DNA of 64,000 nucleotides. Source: Lewinella sp038528965. Lineage in GTDB: Bacteria; Bacteroidota; Bacteroidia; Chitinophagales; Saprospiraceae. Shown one piece after another: positions 23,470 through 32,630 of this stretch; position 1 is the first letter of the stretch, and every line of letters starts with the position of its first letter. Under the pieces are notes generated by a model. It ran no database searches. It was not told the DNA's origin and worked only from the letters and a program-made list of their open reading frames with translations. Location: NCBI GenBank assembly GCA_038528965.1, contig JBCBEC010000037.1, positions 1 through 64,000 of the forward strand. Direction: 5' to 3'. Made by a program: the position numbers and the translations under genes.

Positions 23470-24183
23470 ATGTACGACTTATCCAATATCCGCTACGTCG
23501 CCTTAGATGCCGACGACACCCTCTGGATGAACGAGCCCATCTTCGTCAAAACCCAAGACGCCTGCCGCGCTATTGCCGACGACTTTATTTCAGACCCCAA
23601 GGAATTGGACGAAAAGCTGTACGAATACGAGAAGAAGAACTTGCGTTTGTTTGGGTACGGTATCAAAGGCTTCGTGCTGTCCATGATAGAGACCGTGATT
23701 GAGCTCAGCGCTGGGCAAGTGAGCGGCAGCCAAATCCAGCAGATCATTGACCTGGGTAAGGAAATGCTTGATCATCCCGTCCATCTGCTAGAAACGGTAG
23801 AGGATAGCGTCAAAACGCTCGCGGAGCATTACACCCTACTCTGCATCACCAAGGGGGACTTGTTTGACCAGGAGAACAAGTTGGCGCGTTCGGGTATTGC
23901 CAACCACTTTGACATCGTAGAAGTAGTGAGCGAAAAGAACGAGCAGACTTATAGCGACCTCCTCAAACGCCATAACATTCCTGCTGATCAGTTCTTAATG
24001 GCGGGCAATAGCCTTAAGTCGGATGTACTCCCTGTTCTGCAAGTTGGTGGTAAAGCTATCCACATCCCCTATCACACCACTTGGGAGATGGAGAAAGTGA
24101 GCTCCCATCAGGCGGCAGGTTTCGAGTATTTGGAGTTGGGACGGATGTCGGAGTTGGTGGATTTGTTGCGGGAGGTAGAATAG
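23470..24183 (+). CDS. HAD-superfamily phosphatase (YjjG-like)
   Basis: The 237-residue cytosolic protein is a haloacid dehalogenase-type hydrolase. Motif I, LDADDTLW, supplies the nucleophile Asp13 and acid Asp15; the alpha-helical cap follows (about 25-100); motif II/III is represented by LLCITKGD and later Lys, and motif IV by MAGNSLKSDVLPVLQVG. The layout, with a helical C1 cap and GNS..SDV, fits YjjG/PGPase-like members that dephosphorylate nucleotides or small sugar phosphates. The exact substrate is unknown. It starts at an ATG about 90 bp after the GTAGAAG element and is followed by a T-rich intergenic stretch. Confidence 0.88.
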   Translation: MYDLSNIRYVALDADDTLWMNEPIFVKTQDACRAIADDFISDPKELDEKLYEYEKKNLRLFGYGIKGFVLSMIETVIELSAGQVSGSQIQQIIDLGKEMLDHPVHLLETVEDSVKTLAEHYTLLCITKGDLFDQENKLARSGIANHFDIVEVVSEKNEQTYSDLLKRHNIPADQFLMAGNSLKSDVLPVLQVGGKAIHIPYHTTWEMEKVSSHQAAGFEYLELGRMSELVDLLREVE

Positions 24184-24411
24184 AAGAAATCCACAAATCA
24201 AAACTTAAGTCGTTGATTTTCAGCGATTAAAAATTCGTGTTAACGCATCAATGTGTTGTTGTATTTATACAAAGAGTTCCATTTTTTGACACCGATTTTC
24301 AATTTTTTTCACCCCCTAACCGGCAATCCACTAACGGGATCATTTCCAGCGCTCCAATGGATAAACTTCTTCTCAGGTAGAGATAAGTTCTCGGACAAAC
24401 TATATACCTAA

Positions 24412-25056
24412 CTACGGCGCCAAGCGCTCCCGCTTCCACGCACCATCCACCATGCGATAGCGAATCCGATCGTGCAAACGACTGCTCCTACCCTGCCAGA
24501 ATTCTACCTTGTCTGGCACCAGGCGATAGCCACCCCAGTTGTTGGGAAGCGGTAATTTTTCAGTCTCGGCGTATAGAGCTTCGAGTTCAGCGACTTTGGT
24601 CTTGAGTCCGTCCCGATCTGGAATGACCTGGCTTTGTGGTGATACCGTTGCTCCAATCTGCGAGCCTTTAGGACGAGATTGAAAATAGGCTTCCGATTCC
24701 TCAGCGGTTATCTTCTCAACCTGGCCGGCTACCCGAACCTGTCGTTGTAGGACATCCCAGAAAAATACCAGGCTAGCGAAAGGGTTAGCCGCCATATCTT
24801 GACCTTTCTGACTATCGTAGTTGGTGTAGAATATAAAGCCGTCGCCATCTACTTGCTTAAGCAGGACAATACGTGCCTTGGGGCGACCATCAGCACCTAC
24901 GGTGGCCAGGGTCATGGCATTGGGTTCTTTTACGGTAGATTCCTGGGCCGTCTTAAACCAGCGTTGGAACTGCACTAAGGGATCAGCATCCGTTTGGTCC
25001 ATGGTGAGTTGGTCCCGATTATAATCTTCTCTGAGGTCTTCCAGATTTAGTAGCAT
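24412..25056 (-). CDS. pdxH: Pyridoxine/pyridoxamine 5'-phosphate oxidase
   Basis: From the ATG at 25056 the enzyme has 214 residues, near the 218 of E. coli PdxH; the extra 49 residues of the open frame cross a terminator hairpin and are not coding. FMN- and substrate-contact motifs are visible: RIVLLKQVDGDGFIFYTNYDSQKG, PFASLVFFWDVLQRQVRVAG, YFQSRPKGSQIGATVSPQS and the C-terminal WQGRSSRLHDRIRYR. It oxidises pyridoxine or pyridoxamine phosphate to pyridoxal phosphate. Gene order is isolated; three terminators upstream insulate it from the efflux operon, so it has its own promoter between about 25060 and 25165. Confidence 0.95.
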   Translation of the reverse strand: MLLNLEDLREDYNRDQLTMDQTDADPLVQFQRWFKTAQESTVKEPNAMTLATVGADGRPKARIVLLKQVDGDGFIFYTNYDSQKGQDMAANPFASLVFFWDVLQRQVRVAGQVEKITAEESEAYFQSRPKGSQIGATVSPQSQVIPDRDGLKTKVAELEALYAETEKLPLPNNWGGYRLVPDKVEFWQGRSSRLHDRIRYRMVDGAWKRERLAP

Positions 25057-25165
25057 ACGACACAGCTTTTGATCTATGTAAACTGATATAGCCACCCTAA
25101 CAGCTGCAGGTGGAATGCTGTTGTCAAAGGTAGGTAAGAAAGAAAGAGGAAAATAGAGGAGGGGA

Positions 25166-25195
25166 AATAAAAAACCCCGCCAAAGGGGCGGGGTT
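25166..25195 (-). terminator. Rho-independent terminator 3 of three, upstream of pdxH
   Basis: AACCCCGCC (25173-25181) pairs with GGCGGGGTT (25187-25195) around a 5-base loop, and the A-run to the left reads as TTTTTTATTT on the minus strand. It stops minus-strand transcription about 110 bp before the pdxH start codon. Confidence 0.8.
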
Positions 25196-25240
25196 CGAAA
25201 CAAACACTATGAACAACACAAATTCTTTATTGGGATAGTG

Positions 25241-25269
25241 GAAAAAAATCCCCCAACTAAGGGGGGATT
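25241..25269 (-). terminator. Rho-independent terminator 2 of three
   Basis: AATCCCCC (25247-25254) pairs with GGGGGATT (25262-25269), loop of 7 bases, with a seven-A run to the left that becomes a T-tract on the minus strand. Confidence 0.7.
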
Positions 25270-25413
25270 CTAACTATGAACAAACACTCACCCAATTGTA
25301 TCTTGACGACTGATTAGTCGTTTATCGCTTTCGATATTACAAATAAAGCACCTTTGATCCTGGGAAAAACACATTTTACTGACAAAATGTGACATGGCAA
25401 TGCAAAATAAAAG

Positions 25414-25446
25414 GCAAAAAAAAGCTGGAAACTTGCGTTTCCAGCT
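25414..25446 (-). terminator. Rho-independent terminator of the efflux operon
   Basis: AGCTGGAAAC (25423-25432) pairs perfectly with GTTTCCAGCT (25437-25446) around TTGC, with an eight-A run on the left. It is the first terminator met by transcripts from the RND gene, about 275 bp after its stop. Confidence 0.85.
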
Positions 25447-25460
25447 GAAAATCATATCAC

Positions 25461-25559
25461 ATGAAAAAAATTACATCTTTATTTAAACGCAAAAATTGCG
25501 TAAAACTTCTATTTATTTCGGCTGTAGGTTTATCTACTAGCTCTGATGCAAACATATAG
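25461..25559 (+). CDS. Possible 32-residue hydrophobic peptide
   Basis: A short ATG frame (MKKITSLFKRKNCVKLLFIS...) has a basic N-terminus and a hydrophobic core like a signal or membrane peptide, then stops after 32 codons. ATG is preceded by ATCAC. It begins just after the efflux-operon terminator but on the opposite strand. It may be a microprotein, the remnant of a lost secreted protein gene, or chance. Confidence 0.25.
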   Translation: MKKITSLFKRKNCVKLLFISAVGLSTSSDANI

Positions 25560-25719
25560 AAATTTTCTTATACTTCCTAGCCTCGTTTACTTTTTTTTGC
25601 TTTTCTGAGGCTATTGGCAAACCAGAAGCTAAGACCAATAAACCAGCATTTATGATCTTAACATTTCGGTCGCCACTCGATGTCACAAAAAGTTGACGTG
25701 AGATCATGCCATTTTTTGG

Positions 25720-28700
25720 CTATGAACGTCTAAAAAGTGTCTTCAAACGCAAGCGGAAGTTATAAGCCAGCCAATACATAACTGGAATTACCACTAATGT
25801 TAAAAAAGTAGCAAAGGTTAATCCGTAAATCACGGTCCAGGCCATTGGTCCCCAAAATGCTTGGTTATCTCCTCCAATAAAGATCTTTGGATCCCATTCC
25901 GCAATTAGTGAAAAGAAGTCAAAGTTAAAGCCAACTGCCAGTGGAATCAAACCTAATACAGTCGTAATGGCCGTTAGGAGTACCGGACGCAAACGCGTCG
26001 CTCCACCTTTAATGATACTTTGCTTGATCTCTTCCTTCCCTAGATCGTACATGCTACTTACGCCTTTCTCTTCCCGCTTCTGTTTCACCAATAGATTGAT
26101 GTAGTCAATCAACACAATCGCATTGTTTACTACTACCCCCGCAAGTGAGATAATACCTACACCAGTAAAGACGATGGAAATATCCTGACGGAAAATAGCG
26201 TAACCCAAGAATACTCCGATGGTACTGAAGAGCACCGACAAGATGATAATGAACGGTGCGGTGATGCTATTAAACTGCGCCACCAGAATAATGAAGATAA
26301 AGAAAAGCGCAGCCAAGAAGGCACCACTTAAGAACTCCGTATCCTCAGCTTGCTGTTGCTGTTCACCCGTAAACTCATAGGTATAGCCCGTTGGCATATC
26401 AAAGCTCTCCAGCGACTCAGTCATCTGAGCAACGATCTCATTGGCATTATAACCGTCGCGTACATTGGAGAAGATGGTAACCACGCGATCCAGATCCTTA
26501 CGCTTGATGGAAGAATAGGTACTAGAGTATTCCACATCCGCTACAGCGGAAATAGGCACCTGTACAATCCGACCATTGGCTGGGTTCCGGAAAGTGATAC
26601 GCTGATTGGTCAAATCCTCAATACTCGCACGAGAATCCTCATTCAAGCGGATAAAGATCGGATAGTCATCTTCACCTACTTTGTATTTGCTCACTTCCTT
26701 ACCAAATAAGGCCGTCCTGATGGTACTGGCTACATTAAAGGTGGAGATACCATAGCGGCGGGCTGCTTCCCGATCTACTTTGATAATCAACTCCGGTTTA
26801 CCGATTTTCACATCAGCCTGTAGCTGTTCAATTCCAGGAATACCTTGCCCATTGATATAGTTAATCACCTCTTCCGATAGGATAGCTAGCTGGTCCATAT
26901 CCTCGCCCTGCAGCTCCAGGTTAATTGGCTTTCCGGTAGGAGGTCCGTCCGCATTCTTATCAACAGAAATAGAAACGCCGGGTATTCCACCCGTCACCTC
27001 ACGGATTTCCTCCATGACATCAAAGGTATTCACCTCTCCCCGATCGCGAGAAGGAACGAAGGAAACGGTCAAACGAGCCCGGTTAGGTGAAGATCCTGGC
27101 TCTGGTGGCCCGTTAGGGTCAGCTGTATCTTCTCCAATCTGAGTTAGGATAGACTGCACCACATCACCGTAAGGTTCCACCACCTCAGTAACCTTCTCTT
27201 CCAGGTTCTCTACAATCCGATTGGTCTTCTCAATATCTGTACCTAACGGAAGCTCTACGAAAGCATTTACGTACAACGGATCTGCGGTAGGGAATAAATC
27301 GACCTTTGGTTGGCGAATGCCCAACAACACAATCGCGAAAAACAGTAAGGCAAAGGTGCCCGCAAATACCAGTCCCGGACGAGACAAAGCCCAATTCACA
27401 AAGCGGTCATAGCCCCGTTCCAGACGCGGCAAGAAGTTATTCTGAAACCGTAAAGCCGCGCGGCGGAAAACAAAGAAATGGATCAGACTGATGACAACCG
27501 TAATGAGCATCAGGTTGAACAACCAGTTAGCTCCTACCACAAGTCCCAAAAGGCCTAAGCCCGCCAGACCGGCCGCAAAGACCAATACATTACGGCTTTT
27601 ACGCTTGCGGTCTGCTTCGTTCTCTGCAATCTCCTCTACTTTCATGAAGGTCGCCGCAAATACCGGGTTGATCACCAGGGCTACCACCAGTGAACTGGTT
27701 AGTACAATAATCAAGGTAATCGGTAAGTATTGCATAAAGCTACCGACTAAGCCCGGCCAAAAGGCAATGGGTACAAAAGCCGCCAGCGTAGTGGCCGTAG
27801 AAGCAATAATCGGCAAGGCCACCTCACCGGCGCCCTGTTTGGCTGCATCTATCAGTCCGTAACCTTCTTGCACATAACGGTAAATGTTTTCTATGACTAC
27901 AATTCCGTTATCTACCAGGAGCCCTAGCGCTAAGATCAAACCGAAGAGTACGACAATGTTTAAAGTCACCCCACTCATGTAAATGAACAGGATACCCATC
28001 AGCATACTCAGCGGAATGGCAATACCTACAAATAAGGCGTTACGTAAACCTAGGAAGAACAAGAGTACCAAGGTCACCAGAATCACCCCAGAAATGATAC
28101 TGTTCTCCAGGTTGGACACCTGTTCCCGCGTATTATCAGATTGATCATTGAACAGGCTGATATCCAGATCCTCTGGTAACACATTTTCCTGGGCCTCCGC
28201 TAGAATCTCTTTGAGTTTATCAGCTGCCGAGAGCAAGTTCTCTCCTTGCTTTTTGATCACATTGATCGAGACAACGGGGTTACGATCAGCACGCGCGATA
28301 CTCGTCCGGTCTTTGTAACCAAAGGTCACCGTGGCGATATCTTTTAAGTAAATGGGGCGTAAATCCTCACTTTTCACAATCATGTTCTCGATCTCCGAGA
28401 CCTCTTCAAATTCGCCCACTACTCGTACGGCACGACGAAAATCCTCACGCACAATCTCTCCACTTGAGAGGGTGAGGTTTTCACTGGCAATCGCATTTTC
28501 GATATCCGTAAAGCTCACCTGCATGCTTTCCATGCGGCGCAGATCCACGTCAATCTTTACCTCGCGTTCCTGGTCACCCTTAATCTCAGCACGAGCAACC
28601 TCATCCAAGGTTTCAATCTCATCTTGTAAGTACTCTGCGTACTTGATCAGTTCGTCTAAGGTGTATTCTCCAGAGACGTTTACCGTGACGATAGGAATCT

Positions 28701-29133
28701 CCGCGAAGTTGATATCCAGTACAGTAGGTTCCTGATCCAGGTCATTTGGCAGCTCTGGCTTAGCCTGATCTACCGCGTCTTTTACTTTGCGAACCGCCTC
28801 GTCGATGTCTTCTCCGCTATTGAATTCTACCGTAATTACTGAGAAGTCCTGGATAGAGGTGGAACGGACGGTTTTCATTCCGTCTACTGATTGTAGTTCC
28901 TTTTCTAGCTCACGTGTCACCAAACTTTCGATATCCTCTGCTGAGTTACCGAAATAAGGCGTATTCACATAAACCTGAGGGAACTGTACCTCCGGGAATT
29001 GTTCCTTAGGTACACTGTCGTAAGCCCGCAAACCAAACAGCAAGATCATAAAGGCCAGAATAAAAATACTGGTCGCATTATCAACTGCCAGTTCGGTTAA
29101 CCCAAACGAGCGATAATCCTTTTCTTTAGCCAT
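25720..29133 (-). CDS. RND efflux pump inner-membrane permease
   Basis: The 1,137-residue protein is a full-length resistance-nodulation-division transporter (AcrB/MdtC class). The first helix is at about 20-40, and PEVQFPQVYVNTPYFGNSAEDIE leads into the porter domain. The helix bundle contains GLILALGLLVDNGIVVIENIYRY, where the proton-relay pair of AcrB is reduced to Asp-Asn, and a second half starting near residue 560. LILVAQFNSITAPFIIILSV and GVVVNNAIVLIDYIN mark the second bundle. I chose the ATG at 29133 (MAKEKDYRSFG), which overlaps the stop of the adaptor gene (ATGGCTAA), indicating translational coupling; the 19 earlier residues of the open frame are not conserved. With the adaptor and TolC-like protein it forms a tripartite exporter of drugs, detergents or lipids. 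Confidence 0.95.
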   Translation of the reverse strand: MAKEKDYRSFGLTELAVDNATSIFILAFMILLFGLRAYDSVPKEQFPEVQFPQVYVNTPYFGNSAEDIESLVTRELEKELQSVDGMKTVRSTSIQDFSVITVEFNSGEDIDEAVRKVKDAVDQAKPELPNDLDQEPTVLDINFAEIPIVTVNVSGEYTLDELIKYAEYLQDEIETLDEVARAEIKGDQEREVKIDVDLRRMESMQVSFTDIENAIASENLTLSSGEIVREDFRRAVRVVGEFEEVSEIENMIVKSEDLRPIYLKDIATVTFGYKDRTSIARADRNPVVSINVIKKQGENLLSAADKLKEILAEAQENVLPEDLDISLFNDQSDNTREQVSNLENSIISGVILVTLVLLFFLGLRNALFVGIAIPLSMLMGILFIYMSGVTLNIVVLFGLILALGLLVDNGIVVIENIYRYVQEGYGLIDAAKQGAGEVALPIIASTATTLAAFVPIAFWPGLVGSFMQYLPITLIIVLTSSLVVALVINPVFAATFMKVEEIAENEADRKRKSRNVLVFAAGLAGLGLLGLVVGANWLFNLMLITVVISLIHFFVFRRAALRFQNNFLPRLERGYDRFVNWALSRPGLVFAGTFALLFFAIVLLGIRQPKVDLFPTADPLYVNAFVELPLGTDIEKTNRIVENLEEKVTEVVEPYGDVVQSILTQIGEDTADPNGPPEPGSSPNRARLTVSFVPSRDRGEVNTFDVMEEIREVTGGIPGVSISVDKNADGPPTGKPINLELQGEDMDQLAILSEEVINYINGQGIPGIEQLQADVKIGKPELIIKVDREAARRYGISTFNVASTIRTALFGKEVSKYKVGEDDYPIFIRLNEDSRASIEDLTNQRITFRNPANGRIVQVPISAVADVEYSSTYSSIKRKDLDRVVTIFSNVRDGYNANEIVAQMTESLESFDMPTGYTYEFTGEQQQQAEDTEFLSGAFLAALFFIFIILVAQFNSITAPFIIILSVLFSTIGVFLGYAIFRQDISIVFTGVGIISLAGVVVNNAIVLIDYINLLVKQKREEKGVSSMYDLGKEEIKQSIIKGGATRLRPVLLTAITTVLGLIPLAVGFNFDFFSLIAEWDPKIFIGGDNQAFWGPMAWTVIYGLTFATFLTLVVIPVMYWLAYNFRLRLKTLFRRS

Positions 29134-30295
29134 TGGTGCTGGAGTTTTCAGTGATTTGAATTGCCTGACCATCGGCCAGACCACGGGCACCTTCCAAAAT
29201 CAAGATTTCTCCGCCCGAGAGTCCTTCTTTAATTACTACTTGCCCATCGTAAGTTTCACCAATGGTTACGTAGGTTTTACGCGCTACTAGTCCCTCTTCT
29301 GCCTCTTCATCGGCCACGTACACGTAGCGCTGTCCACTTACTTCCTGCTGCACCTTATCCATAGAGATGACGACTACATCTTCTTCGGTATACTCACGGA
29401 TTTTCATTTCTGCCAGTAGATTAGGCTTCAGGGCGGCATCAGCCGGCAGTTTTACTTCTACCACAAAGGTGCGGTTGGCCGGATCAACCGTTTTGCCAAT
29501 GCGGGTGATCGGCAAGCTACTTTCCATACCCAGGGCAGGAACGGCTACGTCCACACGCTCACCACGCTGCACGGCGCGGATGTAGTTTTCGGGTACATCG
29601 GCCGCAACTTTCAACTGGGCCGTATTGAGCACTTGCACCACCGGTTGGCCTGGAGCGACTACCTCCCCAGACTGCCTGGCCAAGACTTCTACTACTCCGC
29701 TAATCGGAGCGTAGACCTTGTTCTTTGACAGCTGTAAATCAACTGAGGCAATAGATTTCTCCAGTCGTTCTTTGTTGTTCTTTGCTTGTAGGTACTGAAT
29801 TTCAGAACCAATATTTTGATCCCACAGACGCTTTTGACGCTCATACAGGTCATTAGCTAGGTCCAGAGCAGTCTGTAGTTCCTCTTTTTGCTTTTGAAAA
29901 GACTCAACATCAATGGTGGCAATGAGTTGCCCTTTGCGGACTGCATCACCTTCCTTAACACTGAGGTTGATGATCCGGCCACCAACTTCAGCATTAGCGT
30001 CTACCAGGTCCTCTGCTGTAACGCTGCCTTGAAGCACCACATAACTGGCAAATTCGGTTCGCTCAATTGGTGAAGCGGTTACAAGTGCTCGGGCTTCGGT
30101 AGCATCAGGGTCCTGCTCATTGATGGCATCTTGCAGGCTCTTAATCTCATCGCTTAAGGCTTTGAGTGCCACTTGCTTTTCGCGCAAGAGTGTTTTTTTG
30201 TCTTCGAGTGATTCAGGTATCTCCCCACCGGTGTCCTCAGGTTGGCAGCTAAAGGCGAGGAGCACGATGGCGAGGATAGGGAATATAGATCTCAT
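29126..30295 (-). CDS. RND periplasmic adaptor (membrane fusion) lipoprotein
   Basis: The 389-residue protein has a lipoprotein signal (LAIVLLAFSCQ, Cys17). A short coiled-coil segment (about 30-65, EDKKTLLREKQVALKALSDEI) follows, then the barrel-sandwich start VTAEDLVDANAEVGGRIINLSVKEGDAVRKGQLIATID, a hairpin of helices (about 135-190) and VYAPISGVVEVLARQSGEVVAPGQPV, the lipoyl second half. The beta-barrel and membrane-proximal parts run to the end. These are the standard parts of an HlyD/AcrA-type adaptor linking the RND permease to a TolC-like channel. The stop overlaps the permease start by 8 bp. Confidence 0.94.
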   Translation of the reverse strand: MRSIFPILAIVLLAFSCQPEDTGGEIPESLEDKKTLLREKQVALKALSDEIKSLQDAINEQDPDATEARALVTASPIERTEFASYVVLQGSVTAEDLVDANAEVGGRIINLSVKEGDAVRKGQLIATIDVESFQKQKEELQTALDLANDLYERQKRLWDQNIGSEIQYLQAKNNKERLEKSIASVDLQLSKNKVYAPISGVVEVLARQSGEVVAPGQPVVQVLNTAQLKVAADVPENYIRAVQRGERVDVAVPALGMESSLPITRIGKTVDPANRTFVVEVKLPADAALKPNLLAEMKIREYTEEDVVVISMDKVQQEVSGQRYVYVADEEAEEGLVARKTYVTIGETYDGQVVIKEGLSGGEILILEGARGLADGQAIQITENSSTNG

Positions 30296-30352
30296 AAAGC
30301 TGTATGCTTGTTGTTTTTGATTCAGTTTGTTGTGGTACTAAAGACCATATTA

Positions 30353-31672
30353 TTATTCCAGCCCTAGCGCCTCCTGCAAGTCAATCCGAGCTTGGAGAAG
30401 TTCGAATAAAGCCTGTAGGCGATTGCTTTGAGCGGTGTAAAGGGCTTGTTCGGCCTGGTTTACCTCTAAGCTAGAACCCACGCCTTCGCGGTATTTGATT
30501 TGGGTCGTATCGTAGATGCGCTGTGCTAGCGCCAGGTTTTCGTCCCGATCTCCTAAGCGCTCGACCGCACTAGTGTAAGTTGCACGAGCCGTTTCCACTT
30601 CCAGATCAATCAAGCGCTGATACGTACTTTTCTGCAGTAAAACTTGATCTCTGGAGATAGTGGCACGCTGAATTTGCGAACGCTTAAACCCACCATCATA
30701 GATAGGTATGTTCAACGACAGCCCCACAAAGCCAGTTGGTGCCCAGAAGCCGCTAGAAAAGTCATTTCCCTGGTACTGATACTGATAACCAGCAAAGCCC
30801 CGCAAACTAGGCAGGAAGCCCGTCTTGAAATTTTGGATATTGTAATCGCTCAACACCAAGGCCTGGTCCAAAAGGAGAACTTCAGGCCGGCGCACGTATT
30901 CCACTTTGGTGGCCAGCATTTCTCCGTCTGCTTCGGCTAGGAGTCCTTCCATATCATCACTGATGGTCAAATCTTCACCATCCGGATAATTGATGGTAAA
31001 GCGCAGCGCCTCCAGTGAATTTTGGAATTGACGGTCTAAAGCTTCTCGTTCGGTTTGGAGATTGGCGAGGGAAAGCGTCAGGCGATCCACGTCCAATTGC
31101 TCGGCGAAACCGGCTTGGTAGATTTCCTGTGTCTCATTGCGTAGCACCGTCAGGTTCTCAATGTTTTTATCCAGTTGCTCCAGGTTCGATTGTAGTAGGA
31201 GGACAGGTAGATACACATCGCGCACCTGCTTGCGGACCTCACGCTGGGTAGTCATGAGCTCTACTTGAGCGTAGTTACGGGCCGCCCGCGCCGCCTTCAA
31301 AGCCACGAAGTAGGCCGCATCAAAGACCATAGCGTCAAGATTGACCACGCCGGTGAGATTATTCTTTTGTACAAAGGAAACCTCACTAGGACCATCTGGC
31401 CCAGTAAATTCTGGTGGTAGCGGTACGAGCGGTACTTGAAAATAGCGCTGGTAAGTACCATTGGCACTTACTTGTGGTAAACCCGTCGATTTACTTTGTT
31501 TAATGACGGCTTCCGCATCTTGTACTTTGAGCAGCGCATCTTGAATGTTGGGGCTGTTTGTAAGTGCATAGTCGATCGCCTGCTCCATGCTCAGATCCGA
31601 AGACTGCGCATAACTCAGTTGCACCGAGGCCATAAGCACTAAGCCTAACCATAGACGCATAGGGTGATTCAT
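30353..31672 (-). CDS. TolC-family outer membrane efflux channel
   Basis: The 439-residue protein has a signal peptide (to about residue 22, SYAQ) and two outer membrane efflux protein repeats. SMEQAIDYALTNSPNIQDALLKVQDAE opens the first, and VYLPVLLLQSNLEQLDKNIENL and LDVDRLTLSLANLQTE make long helices; the second repeat runs from about 245 and ends YREGVGSSLEVNQAEQALYTAQ and LLQARIDLQEALGLE, the typical terminal helices. It should form the trimeric outer-membrane exit duct of the pump. It is the second gene of the tetR-tolC-adaptor-permease operon, with about 58 bp on each side. Confidence 0.94.
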   Translation of the reverse strand: MNHPMRLWLGLVLMASVQLSYAQSSDLSMEQAIDYALTNSPNIQDALLKVQDAEAVIKQSKSTGLPQVSANGTYQRYFQVPLVPLPPEFTGPDGPSEVSFVQKNNLTGVVNLDAMVFDAAYFVALKAARAARNYAQVELMTTQREVRKQVRDVYLPVLLLQSNLEQLDKNIENLTVLRNETQEIYQAGFAEQLDVDRLTLSLANLQTEREALDRQFQNSLEALRFTINYPDGEDLTISDDMEGLLAEADGEMLATKVEYVRRPEVLLLDQALVLSDYNIQNFKTGFLPSLRGFAGYQYQYQGNDFSSGFWAPTGFVGLSLNIPIYDGGFKRSQIQRATISRDQVLLQKSTYQRLIDLEVETARATYTSAVERLGDRDENLALAQRIYDTTQIKYREGVGSSLEVNQAEQALYTAQSNRLQALFELLQARIDLQEALGLE

Positions 31673-31730
31673 TGGATTGATTTCGTTTCAGTGCTATTCA
31701 CCGTTGTGAGTAGCGGTTCACTTAAATAGA

Positions 31731-32348
31731 TTATAAAGTCTCGGCCTCACCCCTACCCAGATAGTCGACAACCGTCTCCATACCTTGTTCTGAAGCCACA
31801 CCATGGATGTGGTAGAGGAATAATTGTTGCACTAAATTCTCCAGTTTGTATTCTCGTACAGCGAAGTATTCATTGTGCCCGAGCTTGATAGCCATGCTCA
31901 CAAATAACTTAGCCACCACTTCTACTTCAATATTCGTGCGGTACAAGCCTTCGCGGATTCCACGCTGCAAGTTTTCTTGAATGAACTGCACGAAAAAGGT
32001 CATGTGGAGCTGGTTAAGTTCCTGATGTATTTCCTGATAATATTTTTCTAAATCGTAACGGGAAGTCGGTGATATCAAACGCAAGCGACTGATCATAAAC
32101 TTCGCCACCAGTACTAACTCCTCAATCGCATCGCGCGAAGCTTCCCGCATCCGGTGAATCTCTTCACGCTCCTCAGTCGAGCGGGTCATAAAAATCTGCC
32201 GTATCAGATCCGATTTGTTCTCTACTTGCTGATACAGCGTCTTCTTTGAAATCCCCAACTCCTTAGCGATATCATCCATACTGACACTACGAATACCGTA
32301 TCGCATGAATAGTTCCGCCGACTTTCCTATTAATTGCTCTTTTACCAT
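31731..32348 (-). CDS. TetR/AcrR-family repressor of the efflux operon
   Basis: The 205-residue protein begins with an N-terminal DNA-binding domain, MDDIAKELGISKKTLYQQVENKSDL, whose helix-turn-helix spans about residues 24-43. The remaining helices form the ligand-binding/dimerisation domain, with no recognisable subfamily motif. As first gene of the pump operon it probably represses its own transcription and that of the pump until a pump substrate binds. A perfect inverted repeat at 32474-32501, 126 bp before its start, is a good candidate operator. The start is an ATG with the usual A-rich context. Confidence 0.92.
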   Translation of the reverse strand: MVKEQLIGKSAELFMRYGIRSVSMDDIAKELGISKKTLYQQVENKSDLIRQIFMTRSTEEREEIHRMREASRDAIEELVLVAKFMISRLRLISPTSRYDLEKYYQEIHQELNQLHMTFFVQFIQENLQRGIREGLYRTNIEVEVVAKLFVSMAIKLGHNEYFAVREYKLENLVQQLFLYHIHGVASEQGMETVVDYLGRGEAETL

Positions 32349-32473
32349 TTTCCTGCTGATCTACTGACCTTGAAGACGTTTGGAAATACAAACTCTCTTC
32401 GTGGACAGCCTGTACTGCCTGTAGTGAGACAGCTTCTGCCTTTGCTACGCGTACATATGACAGTAGAAACGCC

Positions 32474-32510
32474 GGAAACTTTTCAATAGTTCAAAGTTTC
32501 CAAAGTTTTT
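32474..32510. promoter_or_regulatory. Candidate TetR operator (GGAAACTTT-N10-AAAGTTTCC)
   Basis: GGAAACTTT at 32474-32482 and AAAGTTTCC at 32493-32501 are perfect 9-bp inverted repeats with a 10-bp spacer, followed at once by a third half-site-like AAAGTTTTT (32502-32510). The symmetry, size and position upstream of tetR fit a TetR dimer or pair-of-dimers site. Assignment to this regulator is inferred from position. Confidence 0.6.
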
Positions 32511-32597
32511 CACAAAAAAATAACTTAACCGACGAACAGGAAGAAACAGGGGATCAAAGACAGGAAATAGTAACCAAAAGTGAAATGGTACGTAAAC

Positions 32598-32630
32598 AAA
32601 AAAAGGTGCCAGTTTAACACTGACACCTTC
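32598..32630 (-). terminator. Orphan rho-independent terminator upstream of tetR
   Basis: AAGGTG-C-CAGT (32603-32613) pairs with ACTG-A-CACCTT (32619-32629) with one mismatch and a 5-base loop; seven A on the left give a T-tract on the minus strand. No recognised minus-strand gene lies upstream of it. Confidence 0.75.

Larger units (their letters stand above)
25057..25719. other. Intergenic region with three minus-oriented terminators
   Basis: This 663-bp gap between the efflux operon and pdxH contains hairpins at 25166-25195, 25241-25269 and 25414-25446, each with an A-run on its left side, meaning a T-run on the minus strand. Between them lie short similar strings (ACTATGAACAA at 25207 and 25273). 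A 32-codon plus-strand frame with a hydrophobic core lies at 25461-25559. The rest is A/T-rich and shows no gene. Confidence 0.6.

Noticed and set aside
25190..25200. GGGTTCGAAA as a tRNA T-loop
   Set aside because: It is part of a 9-bp terminator hairpin and no cloverleaf can be drawn around it.
25057..25203. A 49-codon N-terminal extension of pdxH
   Set aside because: It covers a rho-independent terminator and the ATG at 25056 gives the usual PdxH length.
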